Of a DNA stretch of 64,000 bases, positions 11,755-23,978 are shown piece by piece. Every line of letters starts with the position of its first letter. Position 1 is the stretch's first letter. This DNA comes from Torreya grandis. Taxonomy: Eukaryota > Streptophyta > Pinopsida > Cupressales > Taxaceae. Under the pieces are notes generated by a model. The model was not told where the DNA came from. It saw only the letters and a list, made by a program, of their open reading frames with translations, and searched no databases. Where the stretch lies: NCBI GenBank assembly GCA_037957365.1, contig JARHVA010002371.1, positions 1,805,001-1,869,000 of the forward strand, written 5' to 3'. A program made the translations under genes and the position numbers.

Positions 11755-14237
11755 ATCTCCCACTTGGAGATAAACAGTTGCAACTTGTACCTGTACCTGT
11801 ACACCATCTATTTTGTTCCTTAGGCTCTGTATCCCTCTTCAATGTCACTCTTGAAGACCAACCACCACGCAAACCTGTGATGCAATACCTATATCTTATG
11901 CCACAAGAATTTTGCTGCTCCCAAAATCTCTATGACATACTTCTAAACTAACTCTACCCTTAGCTCAGAAAAATCCCTGTATATGAAACCCTGCAACAAG
12001 TAACACAATACAGTAACAAGATAATGTAGCTAATATTATCCAACCTGGTAAAGATAAAATACAATGGTCAAACCTCCATTCTTCTACAGCTTACTCAAGA
12101 CCATATACCATAGCCTTCTGTCTCATGTGTTAATCCACTCTCTTATCTAAAACGGGAATCCATCCCTCTATTCAGTGCTTCCTTCCAGCTGACAACTCTA
12201 CCAACAAATACCTGTTTGGTTCTTCTCCAAGGACTCACACTCCTTATCCATGCCAAGCTCCCATTGTTTCTGGATTCTACCTGCATTGCTTCTTCCATCT
12301 TCTTAGTTCATGACTATCAGTAAGCAATATAAAGAAGGTGAACAATGAATATGAGGTTCACATACCTTTCCTAACCTCCACATGGGTGTTTGAGACTTAT
12401 TGATTCACCCAACATCCGTTTCAGTGACCAATATCGGCCATCTCCCAGTCTGCTCCCGACCGATGTCGGTTCCCTGCACTGACCCTGACTGCCGACGTCA
12501 TTTCCCTGGCTGACGCTGGTGTCCCCACTGCCGACATCGGTCCTTATGACCGATGTCGGACTTCTCCTGCCTGACCTACCGACCCTGCTGGTCTGCACAT
12601 GACCGATGTCAGTTTTTGGATGACTGACGTCGGTGCCAAGCGACCGACATCGTTGTCTGTGTGTTTTTGTAAGTGATGAAATTTTCATCTGCGAGCTCTT
12701 CTTGGATCAAAACTCTGTCCATGATGCCCTGCTCAGATTTATTCAGCCCCTGTGACTGATCTCTTTCCTTCATCTCCTCCATAAACACCAAGGCTTCTTT
12801 GTTCCTGTCAAAAGCATCAAATTTCCTCTTTCTGCAATGAACTCTATCTATGCTTTCCAAATTTGAACACATACCTTTTGAATCAAGAACTTCCATTCCC
12901 TTCCTATTCATGTGACCAAGCCTATTAGGCCACGTATTTAAATCTACACCAGAAGTAGAATCAGTAATACAAGTAGACAGATAAAGAGTATCTACTTTCT
13001 TACCTCTTGCTAGAATAAGTGCTCCCTTGGTAACCTTCCAAGAATCCGTTGTGAGGGTTATTGTGCATCCCTCATCTCCCAACCTTCCTACAGAAATCAG
13101 ACTCTGCTTCAGAATTGGAACATACATGACCTTTTTCAACACCCACGTGTTGTCAATCTGTAATCTCAGCTGCACTTTCCCTTTGCCAACTATCTGACAA
13201 GGCGTACCATCTCCTGAATAGAGCACTCCAAAGTCTCCCTATTCATACTCATAGAACAAATCTCTGTTTGGGGATGCATGAAAAGATGAACCAGAATCTA
13301 AAATCCATGATCCTACCTAACTATCTGAAGAAAGTATGAGAGCATCTTGTACCACAATATTTGCATCCTTTGCTTCTTCAGTACCTGCATGTTGGTTCTC
13401 TTTGTCTCTCAACCAACACTCCTTCTTTGTATGTCCTTTCTTTCCACAAAACCAGCAGGTAATACCTTTGGACTCGGATCTCCTTCCTGACCTTGATTTC
13501 CCTTGCTCAACCTTCTCCCTTTGCCATCCCCTACTTTCTGCACTTAGAGCATTCCCTGATGATTCACCTATGCTTCTCCTGCGTATTTACTCATTCAAGA
13601 TCACACTCACAACATCATCAAATTTTAAGATTTTAGAAGCAGATGCAGAATTACTTACTGCCATAACCAAACCGTCCCAACTTTCAGGCAAAGAACATAA
13701 AATCAAGAGAGCCTTTACCTCATCATCAAAAACAATATTGACTGAAGCTAGTTAGTTTACCAAACCATGGAAATCACTGAGATGAGTATGTACCAATCCA
13801 CCTTCATGCATTTGCAAAGTAAATAGCTGCTTCATAAGATATACCTTATTAGAAGCCGAGGGCTTTTTGTATAAATTCGCCAAGGACTTTATCAACTCTT
13901 TCGTTGTCTTGCACTGTGATAAGCTGGAAATCACAGATGATACAAGGCTCAACCTTATGGAACCGAGAGCCTTCTGATCAAGAACGTTCCATTCTTCATC
14001 CTTCATATCTGTGGGCTTGCATGCAACCCCACCCAACGGTAAGTATAAATCCTTTTGATACAGATAGTCCTCAATCTGCATCCTTCAATGTTGATAATTC
14101 TTGCCATTAAACTTCTCCATTCGTAGCCTACTTTCTTCTGCCATTACTGAACTCCCACTCAATCGAAAAACCCTGTGAATGACCTGTAATCAAAAAACAA
14201 TACCCTGCTTCCTGCAAACCATAGCTCTGATACCACT
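11755..14237 (-). pseudogene. Array unit 1 internal: gag-protease with integrase/RT deleted
   Basis: The minus strand has a gag ATG at 14144, interrupted after codon 18 by TGA in place of Trp. Gag continues to a CCHC zinc knuckle (about 13458-13417, CWFCGKKGHTKKEC) and a protease region with DSGSSFHA near 13310-13270. A GAG-pre-integrase segment (NRLGHMNRKG, near 12940) then breaks into sequence matching the region after integrase in the 52.5-kb relative. Next come ACGT-core repeats and short scraps of RT (about 12330-11890). The integrase catalytic core and most of RT and RNase H are missing. The same deletions occur in units 2 and 3, so they predate the amplification. Confidence 0.85.
12425..12660 (-). 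repeat. CG-rich ACGT-core repeat block, unit 1
   Basis: Multiple imperfect copies of a CCGACGTCGGT-like palindrome with spacers of about 10-25 bp, in a window that is otherwise AT-rich. Variants such as GATGTC and GACATC differ by C-to-T changes at CpG on one strand or the other. In the relative at 52.5 kb this block is the coding 21-bp repeat between integrase and RT. Confidence 0.8.
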
Positions 14238-14904
14238 TGTCAGGGGATCTAACTCTACCAATCAGAGCACATATGATTACTTCTTGTATTAGCACTTAAA
14301 CACGGAATTATACCATAATGATAAAGTAGCTAGAAACTTGAGACAGGAAAGAATTTGAGAGACAATACACACTCTTGTATTAAATATTACTAGAAGAAAA
14401 TACAATAAGGAAGATGCCACTTCTTCCTCCACCTCAAAGGCTTGCCACACCTCAAGACCTTCTTCCCTCTCTCTCTTGCTCAACACAAAACCAACTCTAC
14501 AACCTGAGTTGCTATCCCTCCTTGAATGCTTCAACTGATCTCCTTGACCTTGCTCGCTTCAATGCTTTTACTTGCCTTCTTGATTATTACAATACATGCC
14601 TTATGGGTCTTTAAATTGGATCCCATGCTTACAAAAATAGAACTCTAGTTACAATAATTAGACATGCAGCTCGTGACTATAATTAGTCATTTGACATGCA
14701 AACACTCGCTTCACTTAACTCGACCGACGTCGGTCCCTGCTTGTCTGGTGCTGCCGACGTCGGCCGACTATCTGCCGTCGCCGGTCTCTTTCTCCACTGC
14801 ATCTGACCGACATCGGTCATACTGCCGACGTCAATGGCTCTGGTTCTTCAGAATCCTTCCTTGTGTCTGCAAACAATTGAAGCTTTTAGCTCCACACCTT
14901 AACA
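14238..14904 (-). repeat. Array LTR 2
   Basis: 667-bp LTR with the same termini as array LTR 1. It appears identical to array LTR 3 and lacks about 36 bp present in LTRs 1 and 4. The primer site is at 14235-14224 and the polypurine tract directly right of 14904. Confidence 0.9.
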
Positions 14905-17387
14905 ATCTCCCACTTGGAGATAAACAACTGCAACTTGTACCTATACCTGTACACCATCTATTTTGTTCCTTAGGCTCTGTATCCCTCTTCAATGTCACTC
15001 TTGAAGACCAACCACCACGCAAACATATGATGTAATACCTGTATCTTATGCCACAAGAATTTTGCTGCTCCCAAATTCTCCATGACATACTTCTGAACTA
15101 ACTCTACCCTTAGCTCAGCAAACTCCCTGTATATGAAACCCTGCAACAAGTAACACAATACAGTAACAAGATAATGTAGCTAATATTATCCAACCTGGTA
15201 AAGATAAAATACAATGGTCAAACCTCCATTGTTCTGCAGCTTACTCAAGACCATATACCATAGCCTTCTGTCTCATGTGTCCATCCACTCTCTTCTCTAA
15301 AACGGCAATCCATCCCTCTATCCAGTGCTTCCTTCTAGCTGACAACTCTATCAACAAATACCTATTTGGTTCTTCTCCAAAGACTCACACTCCTCATCCA
15401 TGCCAAGCTCCCACTATTTCTGGATTCTACCTGCATTGCTTCTTCCATCTTCCTAATTCATGACTATCAGTAAGCAATATAAAGAAGGTGAACAATGAAT
15501 ATGAGGTTCACATACCTTTCCTGACCTCCACATGGGTGTTTGAGACTTATTGATTCACCCAACATCCATTCCAGTGACCAATATCGGCCATCTCCCAGTC
15601 TGCTCCTGATTGATGTCGGTTCCCTGCACTGACCCTGACATCCGACGTCATTTCCCTGGCTGACGCCGGTGTCCCCACTACCGACTTCGGTCCTTATGAC
15701 CGACGTCAGACTTCTCCTGCCCGACCTACCGACCCTGCTGGTTTGCACATGACCGATGTTGATATCTGGATGACTGACGTCGGTGCCAAGCGACCGACAT
15801 CGGTGTCTATGTGTTCCTGTAAGTGATGAAATTTTCATCTGCGAGCTCTTCTTGGATCAAAACTCTGTCCATGATGCCCTGCTCAGATTTATTCAGCCCC
15901 TGTGACTGATCTCTTTCCTTCATCTCCTTCATAAACACCAAGGCTTCTTTGTTCCTGTCAAAAGCATCAAATTTCCTCTTTCTGCAATGAACTCTATCTA
16001 TGCTTTCCAAATTTGAACACATACCTTTTGAATCAAGAACTTCCATTCCCTTCCTATTCATGTGACCAAGCCTATTAGGCCACGTATTTAAATCTACACC
16101 AGAAGTAGAATCAGTAATACAAGTAGACAGATAAAGAGTATCTACTTTCTTACCTCTTGCTAGAATAAGTGCTCCCTTGGTAACCTTCCAAGAATCCGTT
16201 GTGAGGGTTATTGTGCATCCCTCATCTCCCAACCTTCCTACAGAAATTAGACTCTGCTTCAGAATTGGAACATACATGACCTTTTTCAACACCCACGTGT
16301 TGTCAATCTGTAATCTCAGCTGCACTTTCCCTTTGCCAACTATCTGACAAGGCGTACCATCTCCTGAATAGAGCACTCCAAAGTCTCCCTATTCATACTC
16401 ATAGAACAAATCTCTGTTTGGGGATGCATGAAAAGATGAACCAGAATCTAAAATCCATGATCCTACCTAACTATTTGAAGAAAGTATGAGAGCATCTTGT
16501 ACCACAATATTTGCATCCTTTGCTTCTTCAGTACCTGCATGTTGGTTCTCTTTGTCTCTCAACCAACACTCCTTCTTTGTATGTCCTTTCTTTCCACAAA
16601 ACCAGCAGGTAATACCTTTGGACTCGGATCTCCTTCCTGACCTTGATTTCCCTTGCTCAACCTTCTCCCTTTGCCATCCCCTACTTTCTGCACTTAGAGC
16701 ATTCCCTGATGATTCACCTATGCTTCTCCTGCGTATTTACTCATTCAAGATCACACTCACAACATCATCAAATTTTAAGATTTTAGAAGCAGATGCAGAA
16801 TTACTTACTGCCATAACCAAACCGTCCCAACTTTCAGGCAAAGAACATAAAATCAAGAGAGCCTTTACCTCATCATCAAAAACAATATTGACTGAAGCTA
16901 GTTAGTTTACCAAACCATGGAAATCACTGAGATGAGTATGTACCAATCCACCTTCATGCATTTGCAAAGTAAATAGCTGCTTCATAAGATATACCTTATT
17001 AGAAGCCGAGGGCTTTTTGTATAAATTCGCCAAGGACTTTATCAACTCTTTCGTTGTCTTGCACTGTGATAAGCTGGAAATCACAGATGATACAAGGCTC
17101 AACCTTATGGAACCGAGAGCCTTCTGATCAAGAACGTTCCATTCTTCATCCTTCATATCTGTGGGCTTGCATGCAACCCCACCCAACGGTAAGTATAAAT
17201 CCTTTTGATACAGATAGTCCTCAATCTGCATCCTTCAATGTTGATAATTCTTGCCATTAAACTTCTCCATTCGTAGCCTACTTTCTTCTGCCATTACTGA
17301 ACTCCCACTCAATCGAAAAACCCTGTGAATGACCTGTAATCAAAAAACAATACCCTGCTTCCTGCAAACCATAGCTCTGATACCACT
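14905..17387 (-). pseudogene. Array unit 2 internal: gag-protease with integrase/RT deleted
   Basis: Same plan as unit 1, with gag ATG at 17294, the same TGA in place of Trp, the same zinc knuckle and the same jump past integrase. It appears identical to unit 3 from its left end to about 17028. Against unit 1 it appears identical over the right part (from about 16476) and shows scattered differences further left, especially in the ACGT-repeat block and RT scraps. The mosaic pattern fits repeated unequal exchange within the array. Confidence 0.85.
15575..15810 (-). repeat. CG-rich ACGT-core repeat block, unit 2
   Basis: Counterpart of 12425-12660, shifted by 3150 bp, with several CpG-type substitutions relative to unit 1. 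It is flanked by the fused linker coding on its right and RT scraps on its left. Confidence 0.8.
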
Positions 17388-18054
17388 TGTCAGGGGATCT
17401 AACTCTACCAATCAGAGCACATATGATTACTTCTTGTATTAGCACTTAAACACGGAATTATACCATAATGATAAAGTAGCTAGAAACTTGAGACAGGAAA
17501 GAATTTGAGAGACAATACACACTCTTGTATTAAATATTACTAGAAGAAAATACAATAAGGAAGATGCCACTTCTTCCTCCACCTCAAAGGCTTGCCACAC
17601 CTCAAGACCTTCTTCCCTCTCTCTCTTGCTCAACACAAAACCAACTCTACAACCTGAGTTGCTATCCCTCCTTGAATGCTTCAACTGATCTCCTTGACCT
17701 TGCTCGCTTCAATGCTTTTACTTGCCTTCTTGATTATTACAATACATGCCTTATGGGTCTTTAAATTGGATCCCATGCTTACAAAAATAGAACTCTAGTT
17801 ACAATAATTAGACATGCAGCTCGTGACTATAATTAGTCATTTGACATGCAAACACTCGCTTCACTTAACTCGACCGACGTCGGTCCCTGCTTGTCTGGTG
17901 CTGCCGACGTCGGCCGACTATCTGCCGTCGCCGGTCTCTTTCTCCACTGCATCTGACCGACATCGGTCATACTGCCGACGTCAATGGCTCTGGTTCTTCA
18001 GAATCCTTCCTTGTGTCTGCAAACAATTGAAGCTTTTAGCTCCACACCTTAACA
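17388..18054 (-). repeat. Array LTR 3
   Basis: 667-bp LTR that appears base-for-base the same as array LTR 2. The primer site lies at 17385-17374 and the polypurine tract to the right of 18054. Confidence 0.9.
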
Positions 18055-20537
18055 ATCTCCCACTTGGAGATAAACAACTGCAACTTGTACCTATACCTGT
18101 ACACCATCTATTTTGTTCCTTAGGCTCTGTATCCCTCTTCAATGTCACTCTTGAAGACCAACCACCACGCAAACATATGATGTAATACCTGTATCTTATG
18201 CCACAAGAATTTTGCTGCTCCCAAATTCTCCATGACATACTTCTGAACTAACTCTACCCTTAGCTCAGCAAACTCCCTGTATATGAAACCCTGCAACAAG
18301 TAACACAATACAGTAACAAGATAATGTAGCTAATATTATCCAACCTGGTAAAGATAAAATACAATGGTCAAACCTCCATTGTTCTGCAGCTTACTCAAGA
18401 CCATATACCATAGCCTTCTGTCTCATGTGTCCATCCACTCTCTTCTCTAAAACGGCAATCCATCCCTCTATCCAGTGCTTCCTTCTAGCTGACAACTCTA
18501 TCAACAAATACCTATTTGGTTCTTCTCCAAAGACTCACACTCCTCATCCATGCCAAGCTCCCACTATTTCTGGATTCTACCTGCATTGCTTCTTCCATCT
18601 TCCTAATTCATGACTATCAGTAAGCAATATAAAGAAGGTGAACAATGAATATGAGGTTCACATACCTTTCCTGACCTCCACATGGGTGTTTGAGACTTAT
18701 TGATTCACCCAACATCCATTCCAGTGACCAATATCGGCCATCTCCCAGTCTGCTCCTGATTGATGTCGGTTCCCTGCACTGACCCTGACATCCGACGTCA
18801 TTTCCCTGGCTGACGCCGGTGTCCCCACTACCGACTTCGGTCCTTATGACCGACGTCAGACTTCTCCTGCCCGACCTACCGACCCTGCTGGTTTGCACAT
18901 GACCGATGTTGATATCTGGATGACTGACGTCGGTGCCAAGCGACCGACATCGGTGTCTATGTGTTCCTGTAAGTGATGAAATTTTCATCTGCGAGCTCTT
19001 CTTGGATCAAAACTCTGTCCATGATGCCCTGCTCAGATTTATTCAGCCCCTGTGACTGATCTCTTTCCTTCATCTCCTTCATAAACACCAAGGCTTCTTT
19101 GTTCCTGTCAAAAGCATCAAATTTCCTCTTTCTGCAATGAACTCTATCTATGCTTTCCAAATTTGAACACATACCTTTTGAATCAAGAACTTCCATTCCC
19201 TTCCTATTCATGTGACCAAGCCTATTAGGCCACGTATTTAAATCTACACCAGAAGTAGAATCAGTAATACAAGTAGACAGATAAAGAGTATCTACTTTCT
19301 TACCTCTTGCTAGAATAAGTGCTCCCTTGGTAACCTTCCAAGAATCCGTTGTGAGGGTTATTGTGCATCCCTCATCTCCCAACCTTCCTACAGAAATTAG
19401 ACTCTGCTTCAGAATTGGAACATACATGACCTTTTTCAACACCCACGTGTTGTCAATCTGTAATCTCAGCTGCACTTTCCCTTTGCCAACTATCTGACAA
19501 GGCGTACCATCTCCTGAATAGAGCACTCCAAAGTCTCCCTATTCATACTCATAGAACAAATCTCTGTTTGGGGATGCATGAAAAGATGAACCAGAATCTA
19601 AAATCCATGATCCTACCTAACTATTTGAAGAAAGTATGAGAGCATCTTGTACCACAATATTTGCATCCTTTGCTTCTTCAGTACCTGCATGTTGGTTCTC
19701 TTTGTCTCTCAACCAACACTCCTTCTTTGTATGTCCTTTCTTTCCACAAAACCAGCAGGTAATACCTTTGGACTCGGATCTCCTTCCTGACCTTGATTTC
19801 CCTTGCTCAACCTTCTCCCTTTGCCATCCCCTACTTTCTGCACTTAGAGCATTCCCTGATGATTCACCTATGCTTCTCCTGCGTATTTACTCATTCAAGA
19901 TCACACTCACAACATCATCAAATTTTAAGATTTTAGAAGCAGATGCAGAATTACTTACTGCCATAACCAAACCGTCCCAACTTTCAGGCAAAGAACATAA
20001 AATCAAGAGAGCCTTTACCTCATCATCAAAAACAATATTGACTGAAGCTAGTTAGTTTACCAAACCATGGAAATCACTGAGATGAGTATGTACCAATCCA
20101 CCTTCATGCATTTGCAAAGTAAATAGCTGCTTCATAAGATATACCTTATTAGAAGCCGAGGGCTTTTTGTATAAATTCTCCAAGGACTTTATCAACTCTT
20201 TCGTTGTCTTGCACTGTGATAAGCTGGAAATCACAGATGATACAAGGCTCAACCTTATGGAACCGAGAGCCTTCTGATCAAGAACGTTCCATTCTTCATC
20301 CTTCATATCTGTGGGCTTGCATGCAACCCCACCCAACGGTAAGTACAAATCCTTTTGATACAGATAGTCCTCAATCTGCATCCTTCAATGTTGATAATTC
20401 TTGCCATTAAACTTCTCCATTCGTAGCCTACTTTCTTCTGCCATTACTGAACTCCCACTCAATCGGAAAACCCTGTGAATGACCTGTAATAAAAAAACAA
20501 TACCCTGCTTCCTGCAAACCATAGCTCTAATACCACT
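18055..20537 (-). pseudogene. Array unit 3 internal: gag-protease with integrase/RT deleted
   Basis: Gag ATG at 20444 with the shared TGA in place of Trp. It appears identical to unit 2 up to about 20178. At 20179 one base differs from 17029, and more differences follow to the right. It keeps the zinc knuckle, the DSGSSF protease motif and the deletion joining GAG-pre-integrase to the post-integrase linker. As the 5'-most unit it is preceded by the outer 5' LTR at 20538-21240. Confidence 0.85.
18725..18960 (-). repeat. CG-rich ACGT-core repeat block, unit 3
   Basis: Counterpart of 15575-15810, shifted by 3150 bp and apparently identical to it. It holds the same run of GACGTC-like cores and CpG-decayed variants. 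Confidence 0.8.
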
Positions 20538-21240
20538 TGTCAGGGGATCTAACTCTACCAATTAGAGCACATATGATTACTTCTCATATTAGCAATTAAA
20601 CACGGAATTATACCAGAATGATAAAGTAGCTAGAAACTTGAGACAACAAAGAATTTGAGAGACAATACACACTCTTGTATTAAATATTACTAGAAGAAAA
20701 TACAATAAGGAAGATGCCACTTCTTCCTCCACCTCAAAGGCTTGCCACACCTCAAGACCTTCTTCCCTCTCTCTCTTGCTCAACACAAAACCAACTCTAC
20801 AACCTGAGTTGCTATCCCTCCTTGAATGCTTCAGCTGATCTCCTTGACCTTGCTCGCTTCAATGCTTTTACTTGCCTTCTTGATTATTACAATACATGCC
20901 TTATGGGTCTTTAAATAGGATCCCATGCTTACAAAAATAGAACTCTAGTTACAATAATTAGACATGCATCTCGTGACTATAATTAGTCATTTGACATGCA
21001 AACACTCGCTTCACTTAACTGACTGTTCGTCAACAGCAGTTCTGGAAATACACAGGTGACCGACGCCGGTCCCTGCTTGTCTGGTGCTGGCGACGTCGGC
21101 CGACTATCTGCCATCGCCGGTCTCCTTCTCCACTGCATCTGACTGATGTCGATCATACTGCCAATGCCGGTGGCTCTGGTTCTTCAGCATCCTTCCTTGT
21201 GTCTGCAAACAATTGAAGCTTTTAGCTCCACACCTTAACA
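20538..21240 (-). repeat. Array LTR 4 (outer 5' LTR)
   Basis: 703-bp LTR, the longest in the array. The minus strand begins TGTTAAGGTGTGGAGC exactly at 21240, so this outer end is authentic. The primer site at 20535-20524 reads TGGTATTAGAGC, one base off the canonical site. The right neighbour is the 26-bp duplicated gypsy sequence. Confidence 0.9.
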
Positions 21241-21266
21241 GTTAATATCTAGTAATGCTAAAATAT
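21241..21266 (-). repeat. 26-bp flank duplication, right copy
   Basis: Second copy of the 26 bp at 10542-10567. The single mismatch makes a CAG codon read TAG here, again a C-to-T change in a CAG context. It abuts the outer LTR end directly. Confidence 0.85.
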
Positions 21267-22130
21267 GTTTTTATGTAATTTTCTTCTTCAATAACTTAAA
21301 GCTTTTTGTTGTTTCCCTTGTCTATGCAAATTCTTTTCCTCTCATACAATTTGTTATTGGTGCAACAAGACTACTAAAATTATTAATGAACTTTCTATAA
21401 AAATTTGCTAAACTATGGAAACTTCTTACCTTTGTGATTTGATTTGGTATAAGCCACTCAACAATTTCCTTTACTTTTTCTTCATCCATTCTTACACCAT
21501 ATGCTAAAAGTATAAATCCCAAAAATACTATACTATTTTGTATAAACCTACACTTATTCAAATTCACATAAAGATTCTCTTTTATTAACAATTCTAATAT
21601 CATTTTCAAATATTATAGGTTCTCTTCTTTAGTCTTATTGAATATTAAAATATCATCAAAATAAACCACCACAAACTTACCACTATACTCTCTTAGCACT
21701 ATGTTAATCACTCTAATAAATGTGTTGGGTACATTAGACAACCCAAATGGCATCATCATCCACTCATATAAAACATTTATTGTCTTGAATGATGTTTTCC
21801 ATTCATCTCCTTCATGAATCTAAATTTGATAGTATTAACTCCTTAGATTAATCTTGGTAAAATATTTTTCTCCTAAAAGAACATCCATTATATCATCTAA
21901 ATGAGGTATAGGAAACCTATACTTGATTGTATTTTTTTATTTCTCTACTATCCACACACATCCTCCACCCTCCATATTTATTTGGAGTTAGCAATACTGA
22001 TGTTTCACATGGACTCATGCTCTCCCTTACTACACCCTTACCTATCAATTCAGTAACCTATTTATTCAATTTTGAATGTTCTATTGGACTCATCGTATAA
22101 GTTGCTTGATTGGATAGAGCTAATCATAGA
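21267..22130 (-). pseudogene. Gypsy reverse transcriptase, broken
   Basis: RT copies element RNA into DNA. Reading right to left on the minus strand: RESMSPCETSVLLTPNKYGG and WRMCVDSREI near 22030-21940, then MMPFGL near 21750, the catalytic YFDDIL near 21655, and the thumb/connection to KCRFIQNSIVFLGF, SLANFYRKFI and KLLKKKIT (to 21267). This is the standard order of gypsy RT. Frame changes lie near 21900 and there is a TAA in the connection. The coding then meets the copia array and resumes at 10567. Confidence 0.88.
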
Positions 22131-23920
22131 ATCAAATCAAAATGATTCTAAAATCTCTCTTTGGTAGTAAACCATATGTTAACTTATCAGGTATAACATC
22201 TACATATTTTTTCAACATTAATTCTTCTTTTGCTGGTACTTGCACCACTTACATGTTTTCTTTATTTATTATTAATGCATAATAACAACCTGTCATCTTC
22301 ATATCTTTGATAAATTCTATTGCGGTCAACATGTTTCTAGCCTACCCTTATTCTTTAAGAGGTAACAAAACTACCATCATACCACCTTTCTAGAAACTAT
22401 ACGTGTTCTTTGCCCCATCATGAATTGTTTTTCTATCAAACTTTCATGACCTTCCCAATAACACATGGCATGTATTGATTGGTATAAGATCACACCATAT
22501 TTCATCTTTATAAGTTTTACCTATATAAAACTTGATTAAGCACCTTTTATCTATTGTAACTTCATTCCCTTTATTAAACCATGAAATCCGATAATGATTA
22601 TGATGTTTTTCATATTACAAATCTAATTTCTTAATCATGTCCTTAAAAACCATAGTTTTATAACTACCACCATTTATAACTACTTTTCATATCTTACCTC
22701 CTAAAGTAAACCTTATTAAAAATATATTTATTCATAGCCATGCATTACCACCTTATTTATTATGCACACGTTCTTTCCTTGGAGCAATCATTATTCTTCA
22801 CATCATGAGATTTTATCCAATATCTACTACTACAACTTTAGTAGTTTTCTCTTCTATTTTAGCTTCAACTAAATTCACTCTTGAGTGATTATCTTGCCTC
22901 CTTTCTTGATCTTGGTAGTGTGGACACTTAAATACTCCATGGCCTTTTTATCCATATCTGTAACAAAAATCAGACCTATGTTGATTTGGAAACCATCCTC
23001 TACTACCAATATAGCTTCATCCTCTCTGAAATCCTCTTCCTCTTTATTGGTATTGAAACCCTTGTCTATTATCTTCTTTTCCTTTTGCACCATGTGATGT
23101 TTTTCCTCTAGCAGTGTTAAACCCACCTCTATTTTTATTAAATCCACCTCATCCCCTTATTGGAGGGGATTGTCCTCTTCTTGGCCCAATATATATTCTT
23201 CTGAAATTCTATCTATTTTGTTTTTTTTCTACCTTTAAATCTAATTTATAAGCTTCTTACATGAAAAGTATTCTATGAATACTTTATTCATCTTAAATAG
23301 AAAACTTCAAAACATTTACATACCTTGTGGCCATCATCATGATCTACTTTTATGAAAAGATTTTAAAACTCGTCTGTATACTCTTGTATACTATGATCAT
23401 TCTGCCTCAAATTTTAGAGTCTTTTGTATAGGGTTTATGCATAATCCATAGGAATAAATTTATCCCTCAAATTATCCATATTTTTACACAAGTTGACCTT
23501 CTCTTTACCTTTTCTTTGTCTTTATTTCTACTGGTGATCCCACCAAATCATTGCATGACCCTTCAATTTCATACATTCAAACTTTACCTTCTTGTCTTAT
23601 CTCGTAGTTTTCCATTCGAAAAACTTCTCCATGATGTTCATCCAATCTATCAAGTCCTCTAGTTCTAAAATTCTTCCATAATTGAGAATGTCAACCTTGA
23701 TTCCTTTGTTATTTCCTTATAAAGTTCTAACCATCCTCTCTTCCATTGATGGTGGTTGTTCGTGTTGCTCCTCTTCTTACATAAATTCCTCTTTATGATC
23801 TATGTCATCCTCAACATCATCTTATACTCTATTTTATCTTTAATTTACAACAATATAAATTAATTGTTCTACTTACCTCTATAGCTCTTGCATAATTCAA
23901 TTCATATGATTAATTCATCC
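22131..23920 (-). pseudogene. Gypsy gag and protease region, broken
   Basis: Gag packages the element RNA and protease processes the polyprotein. The minus strand shows a CCHC-type knuckle near 22970-22920 (CYRYG, stop, KGHGVFKC, with the second Cys changed to Tyr and a Gln changed to a stop). A protease tail reads CDLIPINTCHVLLGR near 22500-22450, followed by VVLLPLK near 22350. Upstream, charged gag-like sequence extends toward the primer site near 23970. Stops and frame changes are frequent. Confidence 0.8.
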
Positions 23921-23960
23921 TCATTCTCTCACCATCTCTTACACCTCCAAGATTCGAACT

Positions 23961-23972
23961 TGTTCTGATACT
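23961..23972 (-). other. Degenerate primer-binding site of the gypsy element
   Basis: The minus strand reads TAGTATCAGAAC, two bases from TGGTATCAGAGC. It lies six bases from the proposed LTR edge. It fixes the element as minus-strand, with its 5' LTR on the right. Confidence 0.65.
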
Positions 23973-23978
23973 AAATAA

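Larger units (their letters stand above)
10568..21240 (-). mobile_element. Tandem array of an internally deleted Ty1-copia element
   Basis: Head-to-tail, minus-strand array: LTR, internal, LTR, internal, LTR, internal, LTR, then a fourth internal cut off inside gag at 10568. Each complete internal is 2483 bp and each middle LTR is 667 bp, giving a 3150-bp period. The inner LTRs are flanked on one side by a polypurine tract (AAGTGGGAGAT) and on the other by a primer site, so each serves as 3' LTR of one unit and 5' LTR of the next. The internals carry gag, zinc knuckle and protease, then jump past integrase to linker and RT scraps. They are relatives of the copia element at 52.5-58.4 kb and look non-autonomous. 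Confidence 0.9.

Noticed and set aside
13336..20055. Plus-strand frames of 139 codons repeated at 13336, 16486 and 19636
   Set aside because: They are antisense to the gag-protease coding of the array units. The minus strand carries the zinc knuckle and DSG motifs, so the plus frames are shadows.
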